From CADEFX01 sp963840425 (GTDB taxonomy: Bacteria; Pseudomonadota; Alphaproteobacteria; Rhizobiales; Hyphomicrobiaceae): 64,000 nt of DNA. The stretch lies in contig CAWIYZ010000013.1 of the NCBI GenBank assembly GCA_963840425.1, forward strand, positions 36,187-100,186, in the 5' to 3' direction. A program made the position numbers and the translations under genes. The notes below the pieces were generated by a model, which made no database searches, was not told the DNA's origin, and saw only the letters and a list, made by a program, of their open reading frames with translations. This document shows, in pieces, positions 34,525 through 44,962 of this stretch (position 1 is its first letter; every line of letters begins with the position of its first letter).

Positions 34525-35441
34525 GAGAGCCGTCTCCTCGTTCCGTACGTGATGTCGAGGTAATTTGCGAAGGGCATGCGCAAGGCGTGCGAATGTCTTG
34601 GTTCGATAAATCGCCATGGCGTCGGTTGCGGAATACTGGTCGTCATGCGGACCGTGTCGAATGCGCCGGCGCAATTCCCGACATTGTCCGCGTCTTGCCG
34701 GTTCAGCGTGGTGTCCGGCGGCAGATAGGCACCGCTCTTGATCTCAGCGACAAGCCGCTGCGTCGCAATGGATGGCTCCATGTCATAGTCGCTGTCGAGA
34801 AGATGCCAAAGCCTATTGTAGATGCCGAGCGCGCCCGCCACATCTCCCGCATTGACGCTCATGCACATCAATTCTCTGCACGCCATCTCATGTGTTGGAT
34901 CTGTTTGAATGAGCGCGAGGGCAAGACGCCTCAAGACGGGTTTCGGGTGCGAGGTATGGGCGATCTGCTCCTCGAAATGCCGGATCAGCTGCTGCCGAAC
35001 GCTCTCCCGCTGGATCTGTAGCCATCCATCGAACGACGGATCGACGTTCTCGTATCCGGCGAGGATCGTGTCGGTGATGAGCGCCTCGGTCAGTAGGCAG
35101 TCCAGTGGATTGCCTTTCACGGCGCTTTCCAATGCGTTGCCAACATCAGTGCTGACTATAAATGGATCGAGGCTCACCTCGAACCTGTTGGACGGGGGGC
35201 CGAAGTGATGGAAGACGTCCCGCAGGCTATGCAGGAGCTGACGCAGCGACGCGCGGGCCTTTGCGCTCTCGGTTTCACTCCAAAACATTCCAATCAGATG
35301 CTCGCGGGTGGCCCGCCTTCCTGGCAGCAGTGCGAGGTAGGCAATGAGCGCCTTCGCCTTGCGGCTCGGAAAGTCGATGCGGACATCGCCGTGATGGAGC
35401 GCAAACCCACCGAACAATGAGACACGCAGGCTCTGCTGCAT
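34521..35441 (-). CDS. BTAD-type (SARP-like) transcriptional activator
   Basis: This 306-residue protein is read from 35441, where the domain begins (LRVSLFGGFALHHGDVRIDF) and AAAGAGG precedes the ATG. An upstream in-frame ATG at 35552 has a stronger GGAGGG and would add 37 residues of low complexity. The N-terminal winged helix (~5-95) is followed by a bacterial transcriptional activation (BTAD, TPR-like) domain (~100-250). Such proteins act as DNA-binding activators. It is downstream of, and on the same strand as, the large cyclase/ATPase protein. Confidence 0.82.
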   Translation of the reverse strand: MQQSLRVSLFGGFALHHGDVRIDFPSRKAKALIAYLALLPGRRATREHLIGMFWSETESAKARASLRQLLHSLRDVFHHFGPPSNRFEVSLDPFIVSTDVGNALESAVKGNPLDCLLTEALITDTILAGYENVDPSFDGWLQIQRESVRQQLIRHFEEQIAHTSHPKPVLRRLALALIQTDPTHEMACRELMCMSVNAGDVAGALGIYNRLWHLLDSDYDMEPSIATQRLVAEIKSGAYLPPDTTLNRQDADNVGNCAGAFDTVRMTTSIPQPTPWRFIEPRHSHALRMPFANYLDITYGTRRRLS

Positions 35442-35812
35442 GCCCGCCTCTTTCTGGTGGTCGTTTTGGACCGGGACTGCGCAGCGCTGTCGGGGCGCTA
35501 TCGCTTGTGCTGGCGAGTTGGTCGGCCAGCGTTTTATGGTGCTGGTGCTCATGCAGGTCCCTCCAATGCAAACCGGAACTGCCTCTGGTTGTAGGGCGGG
35601 TACCGGATGCTGGATGTGCTGCAGATCACACACCTGCTTTTCGGCTATGTCGCCGACTGTACAAGAGCGATTGTTCCCTTCAGGCGTCCCTCCACAGCCT
35701 GGCTCCAAGCCGACTATCGCTACCGTCGTTAGGAGCGCGTGAGTTGATCGGCAAGGAGCCGTAATGGTGGGAGTATGCACGCGGACCCGACTGGAGCCGG
35801 TGCGCCGCGGAT

Positions 35813-38800
35813 CTAGGCGTGGCTTGGAAAATTCATGTCGTTGGCCGCAGCATCCGCCACGGCATCGGCACCTTGAGCCCGAGCGGTTGCCAGCGCCTTC
35901 TCTAGAAACATGCGACGTTCTGCTGCGTCAGCAGTGGCTGCGCTGAGGCGAGCCCTCCTCAGGAGCAGATCGGGCAAGAAAACTGCGGCACCCAATGCCT
36001 CAGCAACCTCGGTTGCTTCGGCTATTGCGGACTGCGCAGCATCGGTGCGGCCGAGTGCCAGTTCACCATCCGCGAGAAGTGAAATAATGAATGGGCGAAG
36101 TAACTCGCCCTGCGTTTCGCGGTAAATCGCGAGGCCGTTGCGGATGGTTTCCAGTCCAGTCGTCAAGTCGGCCCGTCGCATAACTTGATCGTAACCCACC
36201 GCTACGTTGCCCATTGCGACCCAATACACAAAGCCCTTCTCCTGGGCGATGGTCAAAGCGCGTGTCGCAAGCCGCAGAGCTTCATCCAGATGCCCCGCTT
36301 GCTGCAGTATCAGGGATGCGAACACGAGGCCGTAGCAGGCACTGACGGGATGGGGCGAGGCCTGCGCCGCTTGAGCCGCAGCCTCAGCCCTCTGGATTGC
36401 CACCGTAATCCCATGCCGGTACGGGGCAAGCCAGCACAGATTTGCCAGAGCCAAGACCCGCGGATCGTGGCCCGCTATGGCGATGTGCTCCTCTTGTCGT
36501 CTCGGATCGAACGTACTCAACGCGGCCGTAAGGTCTGTTTCGGCGTCAGTCAGAAGCCCCATGCAGCCCCGATTCCAACCGCGTCTGCGCCAAGCGTCGA
36601 CGAGCATGCACACTTCGCCTGTGCGCTCGGCAACCGTCACCAATCTATTACAAATCACTTCGGCTCGAGAAAGCGGGCCACGCACCTGATAGAATGATGC
36701 GAGACCCCGCAACGCGGGTAGTGTCTGTATTTCGTCGCGCGTACGCTCGACAGCCGTGAGCGCGCTCTCAAAAGCTTCCTGGACGAACTCGCTCGCATAG
36801 CCACGCCGGGCAATCAGCACGTTGCCCAACAGCACCCGCATATCGAGCTCGATCTCCGCAATGTCCGGGGATGACAACTCGGCCAATGCGGCAAGAGCGC
36901 GCCTCACGTGTCCCTCTGCTTCCTCTAAAGCCGCAGCCGCTAGCGAGGACCGGGCTGCGCGACCGAAAAGGGGTGCCGACGCCAGGAAGTTCGCGGCCGA
37001 ATAATAGTGCTCTGCGATGATCTCTGGTCTTTGCACGAGTAGAGGCGGGCGCAACTTCATGAGCACGTCGGCGCTTCGCTCGTGCAGGGCCCGTCGGTCG
37101 GCGATCATGGTCAATTCGGCGGCAGCCTGTTGCAGGAGCGCATGCCGGAATGCATAGGTGGGAGCTGCCGTTGGCTGAGGCGCGGTACGTATCAGGACCT
37201 CGGCCTCGACAAGGCGGGCAAGCCACGTTTCGATTACCTCTTCGGGCAGATCCGTAAGAGCTGCGAGGAGATCGAGATCCAAGAGAGGCGCGAGAACCGC
37301 GGCGCATTGAGCCAGTCGCTTGGCGTCACCGAGCGCGTCGAGGCGGGCCGTGAAGAGCTGTTGCAGCGTGCGCGGCAGCGCGGCGGCACCTGCCGCCAAG
37401 GTAAATTCCTCCAAGAAGAGCGGGACGCCATCGGACCGTGCAAGTATGATTTCGCGAGTCGCCGCATTTTCATCACGCGCGAGCGCCATCAGCAGTCGCT
37501 CGGCGTCAGGGCGCTCCAGTGACGAAAGCGTCAAGCGCAAGGTTGTCGGGCGGTCCGGCCATTGCAGTATGAAATCCGTCCTGTATGTCGCGAGCAGCAT
37601 CGCTCGCCGGTTGGGCAGCAAGGCTACGACACCTTGTAACAGCTCGAGCAAGGATGGGTCAGACCAGTGCAGGTCCTCCGCCAGTATCAGCAGGGGTTTG
37701 TCGCTCACACTGCCGATAAGCCAGGCTTGTAAGGCTTGCATCAACAGTCGTCGTCGGACGGCCGGCGCGAGATCGAGTTGAGCAACACCGAAGCCAAGTG
37801 CTTCCGATAGGACCAATTGAGCCGGCTCGTCACCGGGCCCGGGAGATCCGACTATGTCGGCCAGAATTTGCTCGGTCGATGCTCCCGTTGCTTCATGAAT
37901 GGCCGCGACAGCCTCTCGGAGCTCCTCGAGGACTGGGAAAAGAGGCGTGCTGCTGGCCGACGGCTTGCACGCCAGCAGGATGAGGGTGTGCGGGGTTTTG
38001 CTGATATGATCCAATAGTTCCTGCGCCAATCGGGATTTGCCAATGCCGGCCTCTCCCGAGAGCAAAACGGTTTGCCCCTTGCCCGCTAACGTTTGCGACC
38101 AGCGCTCGCGAAGCTGCACGAGCTCCGTCTGCCGTCCGCAGAGCGGCGTGCGGCGTTTGGTCAGCATCAGGCGATCTGTCCGTCGCGTCTTCTCGCTGCT
38201 GACGAGAAAGGCCCGAGCCGCAACATTGGGGAAGAAGGGGTACTGCGTGGGTAGCTCCTCGCAGACGAAGTCTTCAGCCACCAGCTCGTGCGTTCCCTCG
38301 CCGATTACCACCGTATTGGGAGAGGCCAGCGATTGCAGTCGCGCCGCCATATGCGGAGCCGTACCAACCAATGCGTCGAGCTCCATGGCATTGTCGGGGC
38401 CAAGGCGTCCGGCCAGCACCACACCAGTGTCGATGCCTATCCGCACAGCCAGCTCCTGGCCGCCGGGAAGGGACGTGGTATCGGCCAGAGCGCGTATCTC
38501 TTTTGCGATCGCGAGACCACACGATACGGCGGCTTGAGCGTCACGGCCGATGGCGCGCGGATAGCCAAAGCACGCCAGCACGCCATCCCCCACGTAGCGC
38601 GAAACATAGCCGCCTCTCTGCGCTACGGTTGCCGCACAACGTTCGCGATATGCAACTAACAACGTGGCAAACTCCTCAGGATCCAGCCGGGATGCAAGTT
38701 TGCTCGATCCGACGAGATCACAGAACATGACCGTCATCAGCTTGCGTTCGGTGGCACTGTCGGCGCTGGTGTTGGCGCTCGGTAATAGTGGCCCAGCGAG

Positions 38801-38995
38801 CGCCGAGCCGCAGCTCGTACAGAAACGCTGTCCGGCAACAATCCGGGCCGAGCAGGTCGGGCAGACAGGTGGCAGGGCGGAACCGCAGTTGCCGCAGAAA
38901 CGCGCCATGGCATCCGCGTCAGCGCTGCAGTTGGGGCAGGTGCGCCCACTCTTGGGGCCAACACCTGATCGTGAGTTGGAGGGTGGAAGCGCCAT
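35813..38995 (-). CDS. Zinc-ribbon/class III cyclase/AAA ATPase/TPR protein
   Basis: This is a 1060-residue signalling protein. Residues 20-62 hold four C-x2-C pairs (two zinc ribbons). A class III nucleotide cyclase domain (~85-265) has both metal-binding Asp residues, Asp93 (FCDLVGSSKL) and Asp137 (YVGDGVLACFG). An AAA/STAND-like ATPase (~280-620) has Walker A GEAGIGKS (314-321) and a Walker B-like LLILAEDLHWSD. The C-terminal ~400 residues are helical TPR-like repeats. It may make cAMP under control of the ATPase/TPR part. It is divergent from the radical SAM gene. Confidence 0.92.
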   Translation of the reverse strand: MALPPSNSRSGVGPKSGRTCPNCSADADAMARFCGNCGSALPPVCPTCSARIVAGQRFCTSCGSALAGPLLPSANTSADSATERKLMTVMFCDLVGSSKLASRLDPEEFATLLVAYRERCAATVAQRGGYVSRYVGDGVLACFGYPRAIGRDAQAAVSCGLAIAKEIRALADTTSLPGGQELAVRIGIDTGVVLAGRLGPDNAMELDALVGTAPHMAARLQSLASPNTVVIGEGTHELVAEDFVCEELPTQYPFFPNVAARAFLVSSEKTRRTDRLMLTKRRTPLCGRQTELVQLRERWSQTLAGKGQTVLLSGEAGIGKSRLAQELLDHISKTPHTLILLACKPSASSTPLFPVLEELREAVAAIHEATGASTEQILADIVGSPGPGDEPAQLVLSEALGFGVAQLDLAPAVRRRLLMQALQAWLIGSVSDKPLLILAEDLHWSDPSLLELLQGVVALLPNRRAMLLATYRTDFILQWPDRPTTLRLTLSSLERPDAERLLMALARDENAATREIILARSDGVPLFLEEFTLAAGAAALPRTLQQLFTARLDALGDAKRLAQCAAVLAPLLDLDLLAALTDLPEEVIETWLARLVEAEVLIRTAPQPTAAPTYAFRHALLQQAAAELTMIADRRALHERSADVLMKLRPPLLVQRPEIIAEHYYSAANFLASAPLFGRAARSSLAAAALEEAEGHVRRALAALAELSSPDIAEIELDMRVLLGNVLIARRGYASEFVQEAFESALTAVERTRDEIQTLPALRGLASFYQVRGPLSRAEVICNRLVTVAERTGEVCMLVDAWRRRGWNRGCMGLLTDAETDLTAALSTFDPRRQEEHIAIAGHDPRVLALANLCWLAPYRHGITVAIQRAEAAAQAAQASPHPVSACYGLVFASLILQQAGHLDEALRLATRALTIAQEKGFVYWVAMGNVAVGYDQVMRRADLTTGLETIRNGLAIYRETQGELLRPFIISLLADGELALGRTDAAQSAIAEATEVAEALGAAVFLPDLLLRRARLSAATADAAERRMFLEKALATARAQGADAVADAAANDMNFPSHA

Positions 38996-39130
38996 CGCGG
39001 CAACACCAGCATTGGAGTTGCATCGATCATATGCTATCGTGGTGGTTTGTTGTATGGTGCTTCTTTATCGTCATTGTTGGATCTGAGAGATTAGGGCAGT
39101 CGTTCTTCGCGTTGATTAAAAGGGCTCGTG

Positions 39131-40135
39131 ATGCCCCTCGTTTTGGAAACTCCCCCAAAGATTACATTTGGGGTCACCGAATGCTGCAACCTTCGATGCC
39201 GACACTGCTATGCCGACTGTGCGGCCGCTCCCAAGGCCGGCGAGCTCGGCGTAGACGATTGGTTGCGGATCGCTGACGAAGTCATTCAGGACGGTGTGAT
39301 CCAGTTCTATATCGAGGGTGGTGAGCCTCTGGCCAAGCCGGGCTTCCTCCAGCTGTTGAGCCGTTGCGCGCATGACGCGATGACGCTGCTGCGCACCAAC
39401 GGTACGCTGATCGACCAGTCCATGGCGGCGGCCTTGAAGGCGGCAGGCGTCGGGCGGGTTCTGGTCGATATGATGGGCGCCGACGCGGAGACACATGAAT
39501 GGTTCACGAGAGTGCCGGGCAGTTTCGCGGCAACCTGTGACGGCATTCGCCATAGCGTTGCCGCCGGCGTGCCGACTGACGTCCTGGTCATTCTCACGCG
39601 CCAAACCGCACCCCAGCTCAATGCTCTGCTGAGCCTTGCGGCCGATCTGGGTGCGCAGAGGGTTGGCGTGCTTCGCCTCTATCCTCTGGGACGCGCGAAA
39701 CAGATATGGAGCGACATCGCGCTTTCCCTGCCCGAGCAGACAGCGGCGATCAGCGCCCTGGCGCCTCCCGATGGTCTCAGCGTGATGCAGTCCTGGCATC
39801 CCAACAACAAGAACTGCTGCTGGCAGGCCGCGGCTATCAATGCCTTTGGACATGCTATCGGCTGCATGTACCTGCGCGAGTACGTGGATTTCGGCCGAGT
39901 TGGTAAAATCCGACATTCGGACATCTGGCACTACAATCCGCTCTATCGCCATTTGCGCTCGGGTAAAGTTGAGAAGGGCTGCGCCGAATGCTCGGCGAGT
40001 CAAGGTACTGCGGGCGGTTGCCGCTCTACTGCATATGCCTACCACGGGCGCTGGACCGCGCCCGATCCATTCGACGAGGCTCTGAACGACGGAGTTGATG
40101 TGCGTGTCCTGCCAGATCGAGCGGTATGTGCTTGA
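39131..40135 (+). CDS. Radical SAM protein with SPASM-like C terminus
   Basis: This protein has 334 residues. The [4Fe-4S] motif C-x3-C-x2-C is at 19-26 (CNLRCRHC), followed by the SAM-binding IEGGEP. The C-terminal part has further cysteines (CCWQAAAINAFGHAIGC ... CAECSASQGTAGGC) fitting auxiliary Fe-S clusters of the SPASM/twitch type, as in PqqE-like peptide-modifying enzymes. The PqqD-like gene overlaps its 3' end by 38 nt. It probably modifies a peptide; the substrate is not identified. Confidence 0.9.
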   Translation: MPLVLETPPKITFGVTECCNLRCRHCYADCAAAPKAGELGVDDWLRIADEVIQDGVIQFYIEGGEPLAKPGFLQLLSRCAHDAMTLLRTNGTLIDQSMAAALKAAGVGRVLVDMMGADAETHEWFTRVPGSFAATCDGIRHSVAAGVPTDVLVILTRQTAPQLNALLSLAADLGAQRVGVLRLYPLGRAKQIWSDIALSLPEQTAAISALAPPDGLSVMQSWHPNNKNCCWQAAAINAFGHAIGCMYLREYVDFGRVGKIRHSDIWHYNPLYRHLRSGKVEKGCAECSASQGTAGGCRSTAYAYHGRWTAPDPFDEALNDGVDVRVLPDRAVCA

Positions 40136-40403
40136 GGGCGGTGTCCGGCTGCGGCCGGTCCCGGAGATGGGCGTATGCCTTGCATACACGCGTGCGCGGC
40201 CTGCCCTTCATAGTCTGAACGCGGCGAGCTGGCTGATTGTCAGCCTGTGCGACGGGCGTCCGTTCGCAGATTTGGCGAAGGGTTTCCACGCGGCACGTGG
40301 CAACGGTCAAGCCGGCTCGGAAGCAGTGTTGCGGCAGGGTCTCGAGCAGTTGCTCGACCTCGGCGTACTCCGCCGCGAATTTATGGATACGACGACGCCA
40401 TAG
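40098..40403 (+). CDS. PqqD-like protein (candidate RiPP recognition element)
   Basis: This 101-residue protein starts at the ATG at 40098, with GGAG just upstream and inside the radical SAM reading frame, so the two are translationally coupled. The pattern ALHSLNAASWLIVSLCDGRP, continuing FADLAKGF, matches the PqqD/RRE winged-helix fold (hydrophobic strand, N-x-[TS]A helix, LCDG), which presents a leader peptide to the modifying enzyme. Together with the radical SAM protein it suggests RiPP maturation. Confidence 0.78.
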   Translation: MCVSCQIERYVLEGGVRLRPVPEMGVCLAYTRARPALHSLNAASWLIVSLCDGRPFADLAKGFHAARGNGQAGSEAVLRQGLEQLLDLGVLRREFMDTTTP

Positions 40404-40428
40404 GTTTTTTCACCGGAGGGAGTGAGCC

Positions 40429-41067
40429 ATGACCGATCAAAACATTCTGCAGCCACCTGCGTCGCTTCTGCAGTCGCCAACCAGCCCCGATGTGCGCACG
40501 CTTCTAGCGGAGGTGCGCAGCGACGCATCCATACCCTTTCGATCCGGTCGCAGCCCCCGACTATTTGCGCTGATGCCGAACGGGCTTCGGGGCGCTCATC
40601 GTGTGGCGTGTCGACGTCTCTTGGCTACAGGCTCAGGAGATTCAGAAATGGCTTATTGCGCCCCCGACCGGGTTGCCGCCGTTTATCCCTCCCAGTCCCA
40701 ATATCCGAGACCGAGCACTGAAGGATTTCTTCGAGAAGCCTGCAGGTCGGCGACATTAATCCCATCGAGTACGTGGGCACTTACCTGCTGACTGGAGCAG
40801 TCGCACGCGTCCTATACGCTCGTCTTGGGCATGCGAGCCCCTGTCAAGCGCGAAGACTATCAGGCCGCCTTCACGCAGGCTTTGAGACGTGCTGCAAGCC
40901 AGTTTCCGGCTTGGTTCGCCGAGTTGATGCAGTTTGTGAAACTGATGCTCGGACAGCCGTCTAGCCGCGAGGAGTTCGTGTCGCTTGCCGTCAACGTCGG
41001 CGATCTTACGCGCAACGATCCTGCCGGAAATCCGGTGTATCCAATCATCAAGCGTCTGATAACCTGA
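40429..41067 (+). pseudogene. Unknown protein gene broken by several frameshifts
   Basis: It has a strong ribosome-binding site (GGAGGGA) and an ATG at 40429. Natural-looking peptide runs through the frames in turn: frame 1 to ~40560 (TDQNILQPPASLLQSP), then the frame of FGALIVWRVDVSWLQAQEIQ (40586-40740), then VGDINPIEYVGTYLLTGA (40746-40800), then RAPVKREDYQAAFTQAL to the TGA at 41067. Joined, it would be ~210 residues. At least three single-base shifts in the same sense are needed. It sits between the PqqD-like gene and the subtilase gene, so it could be substrate or partner. No family recognised. Confidence 0.7.
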
Positions 41068-41083
41068 ACACACGGAGGCGCCT

Positions 41084-44000
41084 TTGGTACGCCGACCGCC
41101 CCCACCACCTGCAACCGGCCGCAAGCCTCAGGTGGGTCGAGCGGTGGTGGCCGGCGGTTTGCGCGGATCGGTGCTCGGCCAGAATCTCTCGTACCTCCTG
41201 CATTTGGCCGAGAGCAACGTCTCTTTGCGCGACCTTGCCGCTCAGGAGCTGGAATTGCGCCTCAAGCACGGTGGCGGAGGCGGTGCCGGCGCGTTCACCG
41301 CTCCTCTGCATTTTGACTTGGCCGGGGATCTCTTGCGGCTCGATGCACAGGCAATCGCGCGCCTCACTTCGAATGGTACTCCCACTTTTCGATCATCCGA
41401 TGTGGCTGTCTCAATCATCCTCGAATTTCTCGGCTCGCGGGATGATCTGCCGGCCTTGGGCGTCGTTCCAGCCGGCCAAGCGGGTGACCTTTTCGTCGGT
41501 TGGGTCAATCTGGAGAGGGTGCGCGAATTAACCGGGCATGCGGCGGTGGTGCATGTCGAGACCATGAGCACTTGGGTAGTGCACGTCGAGACCATGATCT
41601 CTCCACGTCGGCAGGTGATGTGGGCCAAGGCGAACAAGTCGCGGCAGAGCCACAAGGCGCCCAAGGTCGTCTGACGGGGCGCGGCGTATGCCTCGCAGTT
41701 ATCGACCTTTGTTTCGATTTTCTGCACCCGGGCTTCTTGAGAGAGACTGATGATGGTGAGGCGGTCCGCTCGCTCTGGTTGCACGATATGGGATTGCCTC
41801 GACCGGATACATCGCCTCCAGGAGAGATAGGCCGGCGCTTCAACCGCCTAGAACTGGAAGACGCCCTGCGCTGGTACAACTCACCACAACTCGCGACAAG
41901 GTCACCAGCTGTGGACCGGCACTGCGGGCGGCTGAGTAATTTGCCCGGCGTAAGTCAGGAGTATAGGAAGATCTTGTCCGGCGCCATGGCACCGCGGTTG
42001 CCGGCATCGCAGCGGGAAATGGCCGAGGCAACTCGGACGGCACGCGCGGTGTCGCGCCAGAGGCGGACTTGGCACTGATTGCGATCGGCGGGCACAATGA
42101 GCAACGTTTTGCAGACAGCATAGAGGTTTGCGTCGCCTTCCAGACTGCATTCGAGGATGTGGCCAGCCCGTGCGTCGCTCTCATGGCCAACAGCGACAAC
42201 CTCGGCCCGCACGACGGAAGTCTGCATGGCGAGCGCTTCCTTGATGAGCTGTTACTCCTGCCAGGGCGCGCTGCGGTCGTGACAGCGGGCAATCTCAATC
42301 ATCTGGAGAACTCATCCAAAACCTGGCACGCAGCTGCCCAACTCGGGCCAGGAGGCAATCCCCCTTTGCCGCTCATTTTGACATATGGCAACGGCGCCTT
42401 CTTTCCCGACAGCGCTGAGGTGTGGTTCCGGCCACTCGCCCAGGAGGAGGCATCGTGCACAATCTCAATGCGGGCACAGGGCTCCGTGACCAGTGACCCC
42501 ATCACGGGCACGTGGGTGATCGACAAAATCGATTTTCTGGTAGCTCTGCTCACGGAGCAGAGCTCGGAGAATGGCACGAAAGTAGACGCGCAACTTCGCT
42601 ACGATGAGGGTGCGGAGAGTTATTGTCTGAGACTCTTCTTCCGACCGGCCGAGTCCAAGGAGATTATCCCGTCGACCTGGGAGGTCAAGGTCAACGCCGA
42701 GGGGACAGTACACGCCTGGCTCGACCGCAACAACCCGAGCTTTACTGGTGCACCTATTGTCCGATGGGAAGGTCCAACGGCGCGTGCAGGCGCGGGGCAT
42801 ACGACGTTGGGCGCTCCGGCAGGTGCGACCCGGCCGCTGGCTGTTGGTTCGGTTGCGGACGATGACTCGGGCTTGCCATCGGATTTCAGCGGGCGCGGAC
42901 CATTACGCAATCCCGAGAAGTTCGCTCGCAAGCCGGACCTCGTCGCCAAGGGTGAGATGATCCGAGGGCCTCAAGGAGAGCCCGGAAAGCGCTTTGGCCG
43001 TGAGCGGTCGGGTCAGTATATGGTATTCAAGGAAGGCACGAGCTACGCCGCCCCGCAGGTGGCTGGCGCCTGCGCACTGCTGTTCGAGCGCTACGGCAGC
43101 GCGGCTACCTGGGCGGATATCCGGCACGCCATCCTGCAGGCCACGGTACGCAAGCCCGCAATGCCGAGGCTGGATGAGGGGGAAACGTGGGACAACGCAT
43201 GTGGCTACGGCTTGCTAGATATCGACATGCTGCTGGCACCGCCCGCGCCGGCTGGGGCGGACCTGTGGATGTCCAAAACAGTCGAGGACACGGGTGCTGA
43301 ACCGTATGTGGCCGAAACATTCTGGAGCAGCCCGTCAATACAGTTGGAGGACGCTGCCGGGCAGGCCTTGGATGCCGATCTCGTTGCCACCGGGAGGGCT
43401 GCGCCCAGCCGTGTGCGCGTGCGGGTAAGAAACCGAGGAGGTGCCCTGGCGAACTCGGCGTCAGTCCGCGTCTGGTGGGCGCCTGCGGGTGCCGCGCATC
43501 CTCTACCGCATCCTACCAATGGTGGGGGAGCGTGGGAGCGGTCCGGCTTCAGAGTCGACGGACAAGCCAGCAACTCGCTCCTCCTGCAGTCGATCCCGCC
43601 AAGGGGGACGGGTGAGGCGGTGTTCGATTGGACGCCGCCGCAGGGGCCAGAGGGGCGCAGCCTCGGTCATGTTCTGCTCGCCGCCGTCGATGCCGTAGAG
43701 GACCAGTACGAGCACATCTATACGGTGTGCGAGCAGAACAATGCCGCTCTGTTGAGTGTCGCAGCCGTGACGGACGAGGGTGCGGCTGACGTCACCATCC
43801 TGGGGTCAGAGGACACGGATGGCCTCATTCTGTGGCGTGACGGCCCGAATGGGCGTTTTCGGGTGGAGGGGTTGCCAGTGACGGCTCTGCCCTGGCGCGA
43901 CGCAAACCTGTTCAAGCAAGCGAAACGCAGCGATCGGCCGCTGTACGGTGCGGCTGATGAAGACGGCGACGTTGCCATCGCACACTCCGCCGTGCTCGAC

Positions 44001-44238
44001 GCACCACGGATTATCAATTCGGTCACAGACATGACCGGCGCGGACAATCTGGAACTGGAAAACGGGCGCGTGACGATCGATGCCGCCGGTCGAACTCGTG
44101 ATCCCACGGCTGCGCATCCGCCCGGGCCATCGTCTCCTGGTCCAGCTTCGGCTTCAGCCGGGCGGTGGCGCCCTGCATGTGCTGCACTTGAGCGGAGGTC
44201 GCCGCGTCGGAGGTTGCACCGTGCACGTCCCGTCTTAG
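41084..44238 (+). pseudogene. Subtilisin-like (S8) serine peptidase, frameshifted
   Basis: A TTG start at 41084 follows GGAGG. The parts of one S8 peptidase lie in successive frames: an N-terminal ~195-residue region (41084-~41670), the Asp block GRGVCLAVIDLCFDFLHPGF (from ~41680), then in a third frame the His block HGTAVAGIAAGNG (from 41985), the oxyanion Asn (VTAGNLNH) and the Ser block GTSYAAPQVAG (~43036). Near 44085 the frame must change again, giving a natural end (VELVIPRLRIRPGHRLLVQL) to the TAG at 44238. Three indels are needed. Full catalytic set recoverable; probably extracytoplasmic or RiPP-linked peptidase. Confidence 0.85.
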
Positions 44239-44317
44239 TGACGGGTAACGCTCCACTTGAAGCGCCGAGCCGTTCTGCTAGCGGGGCTCTGGCAAAACGA
44301 GTGGGCGAAGGCTAGAG

Positions 44318-44659
44318 CTATCGCGCGCATGAACCTCGGTGAAGAAGACGCAAGCCTTGAAGGTAGTGCTTTCTAACGTCAGCGTCCGTAATGCCGGTAT
44401 ATAGGCGGACCAGCTCTGCCAGCTCCTCGCCGCTTACCGGTGTTTCGGTCCCCAGTGCGTATGCAGGTGGGGCGTCGGGTACTACCCCTGCATCGTCTTC
44501 CAGTCTCGAGAAAAACCAGTGTACCGGCACGGTAAGGACTGATGCCAACTTGTAGAGCCGTGCCGCGCTGACACGGTTCTGGGCGTTCTCGTACTTCAGC
44601 AATTGCTGGTGGGCGACCCCAATTTTTTCAGCGACCTCCTCCGAGCTGAGATCCAGCAT
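44318..44659 (-). CDS. XRE-family HTH regulator, N terminus out of frame
   Basis: The ATG-initiated frame gives 113 residues and starts inside the HTH (LDLSSEEVAEKIGVAHQQLL). In the same frame the homology continues upstream without a start codon (EIDTIVGRRIRFRR). A plausible start with MGKTSKRSETLGSIKAG lies at 44813 or 44819 in another frame. A single frameshift near 44700 would join them into a ~155-residue regulator of the type common in Hyphomicrobiales. It may control the neighbouring operon. Confidence 0.72.
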   Translation of the reverse strand: MLDLSSEEVAEKIGVAHQQLLKYENAQNRVSAARLYKLASVLTVPVHWFFSRLEDDAGVVPDAPPAYALGTETPVSGEELAELVRLYTGITDADVRKHYLQGLRLLHRGSCAR

Positions 44660-44962
44660 CGTGCGCCGAAAACGGATCCGCCTGCCGACAATAGTGTCGA
44701 TTTCCGTTATCTGCCGCGCAGGAGTTCTTGGACGGTTCCCGCAATGGAATGTTGTGTCTCGCGCCGGCCTTGATACTACCTAAGGTTTCTGAGCGCTTGG
44801 ATGTTTTTCCCATGTGCATTTGATATCCCACCCGGGAGGCACATGCAATTCTTCCAACCAAAGGTTCTTACAATTTGACACAAGTTGTGGGCCGAGATTG
44901 GGGGCGGTTTTAACTGCAGGTGGTGCACGTTGCGGGCCCAAGGGTCCTCAATTGGCCGCCAG
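44660..44962. other. Region holding the displaced 5' part of the XRE gene
   Basis: The segment 44700-44819 (minus strand) holds the likely out-of-frame N terminus of the XRE regulator. The rest, to the acyltransferase-like gene, shows no supported gene. Confidence 0.5.
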
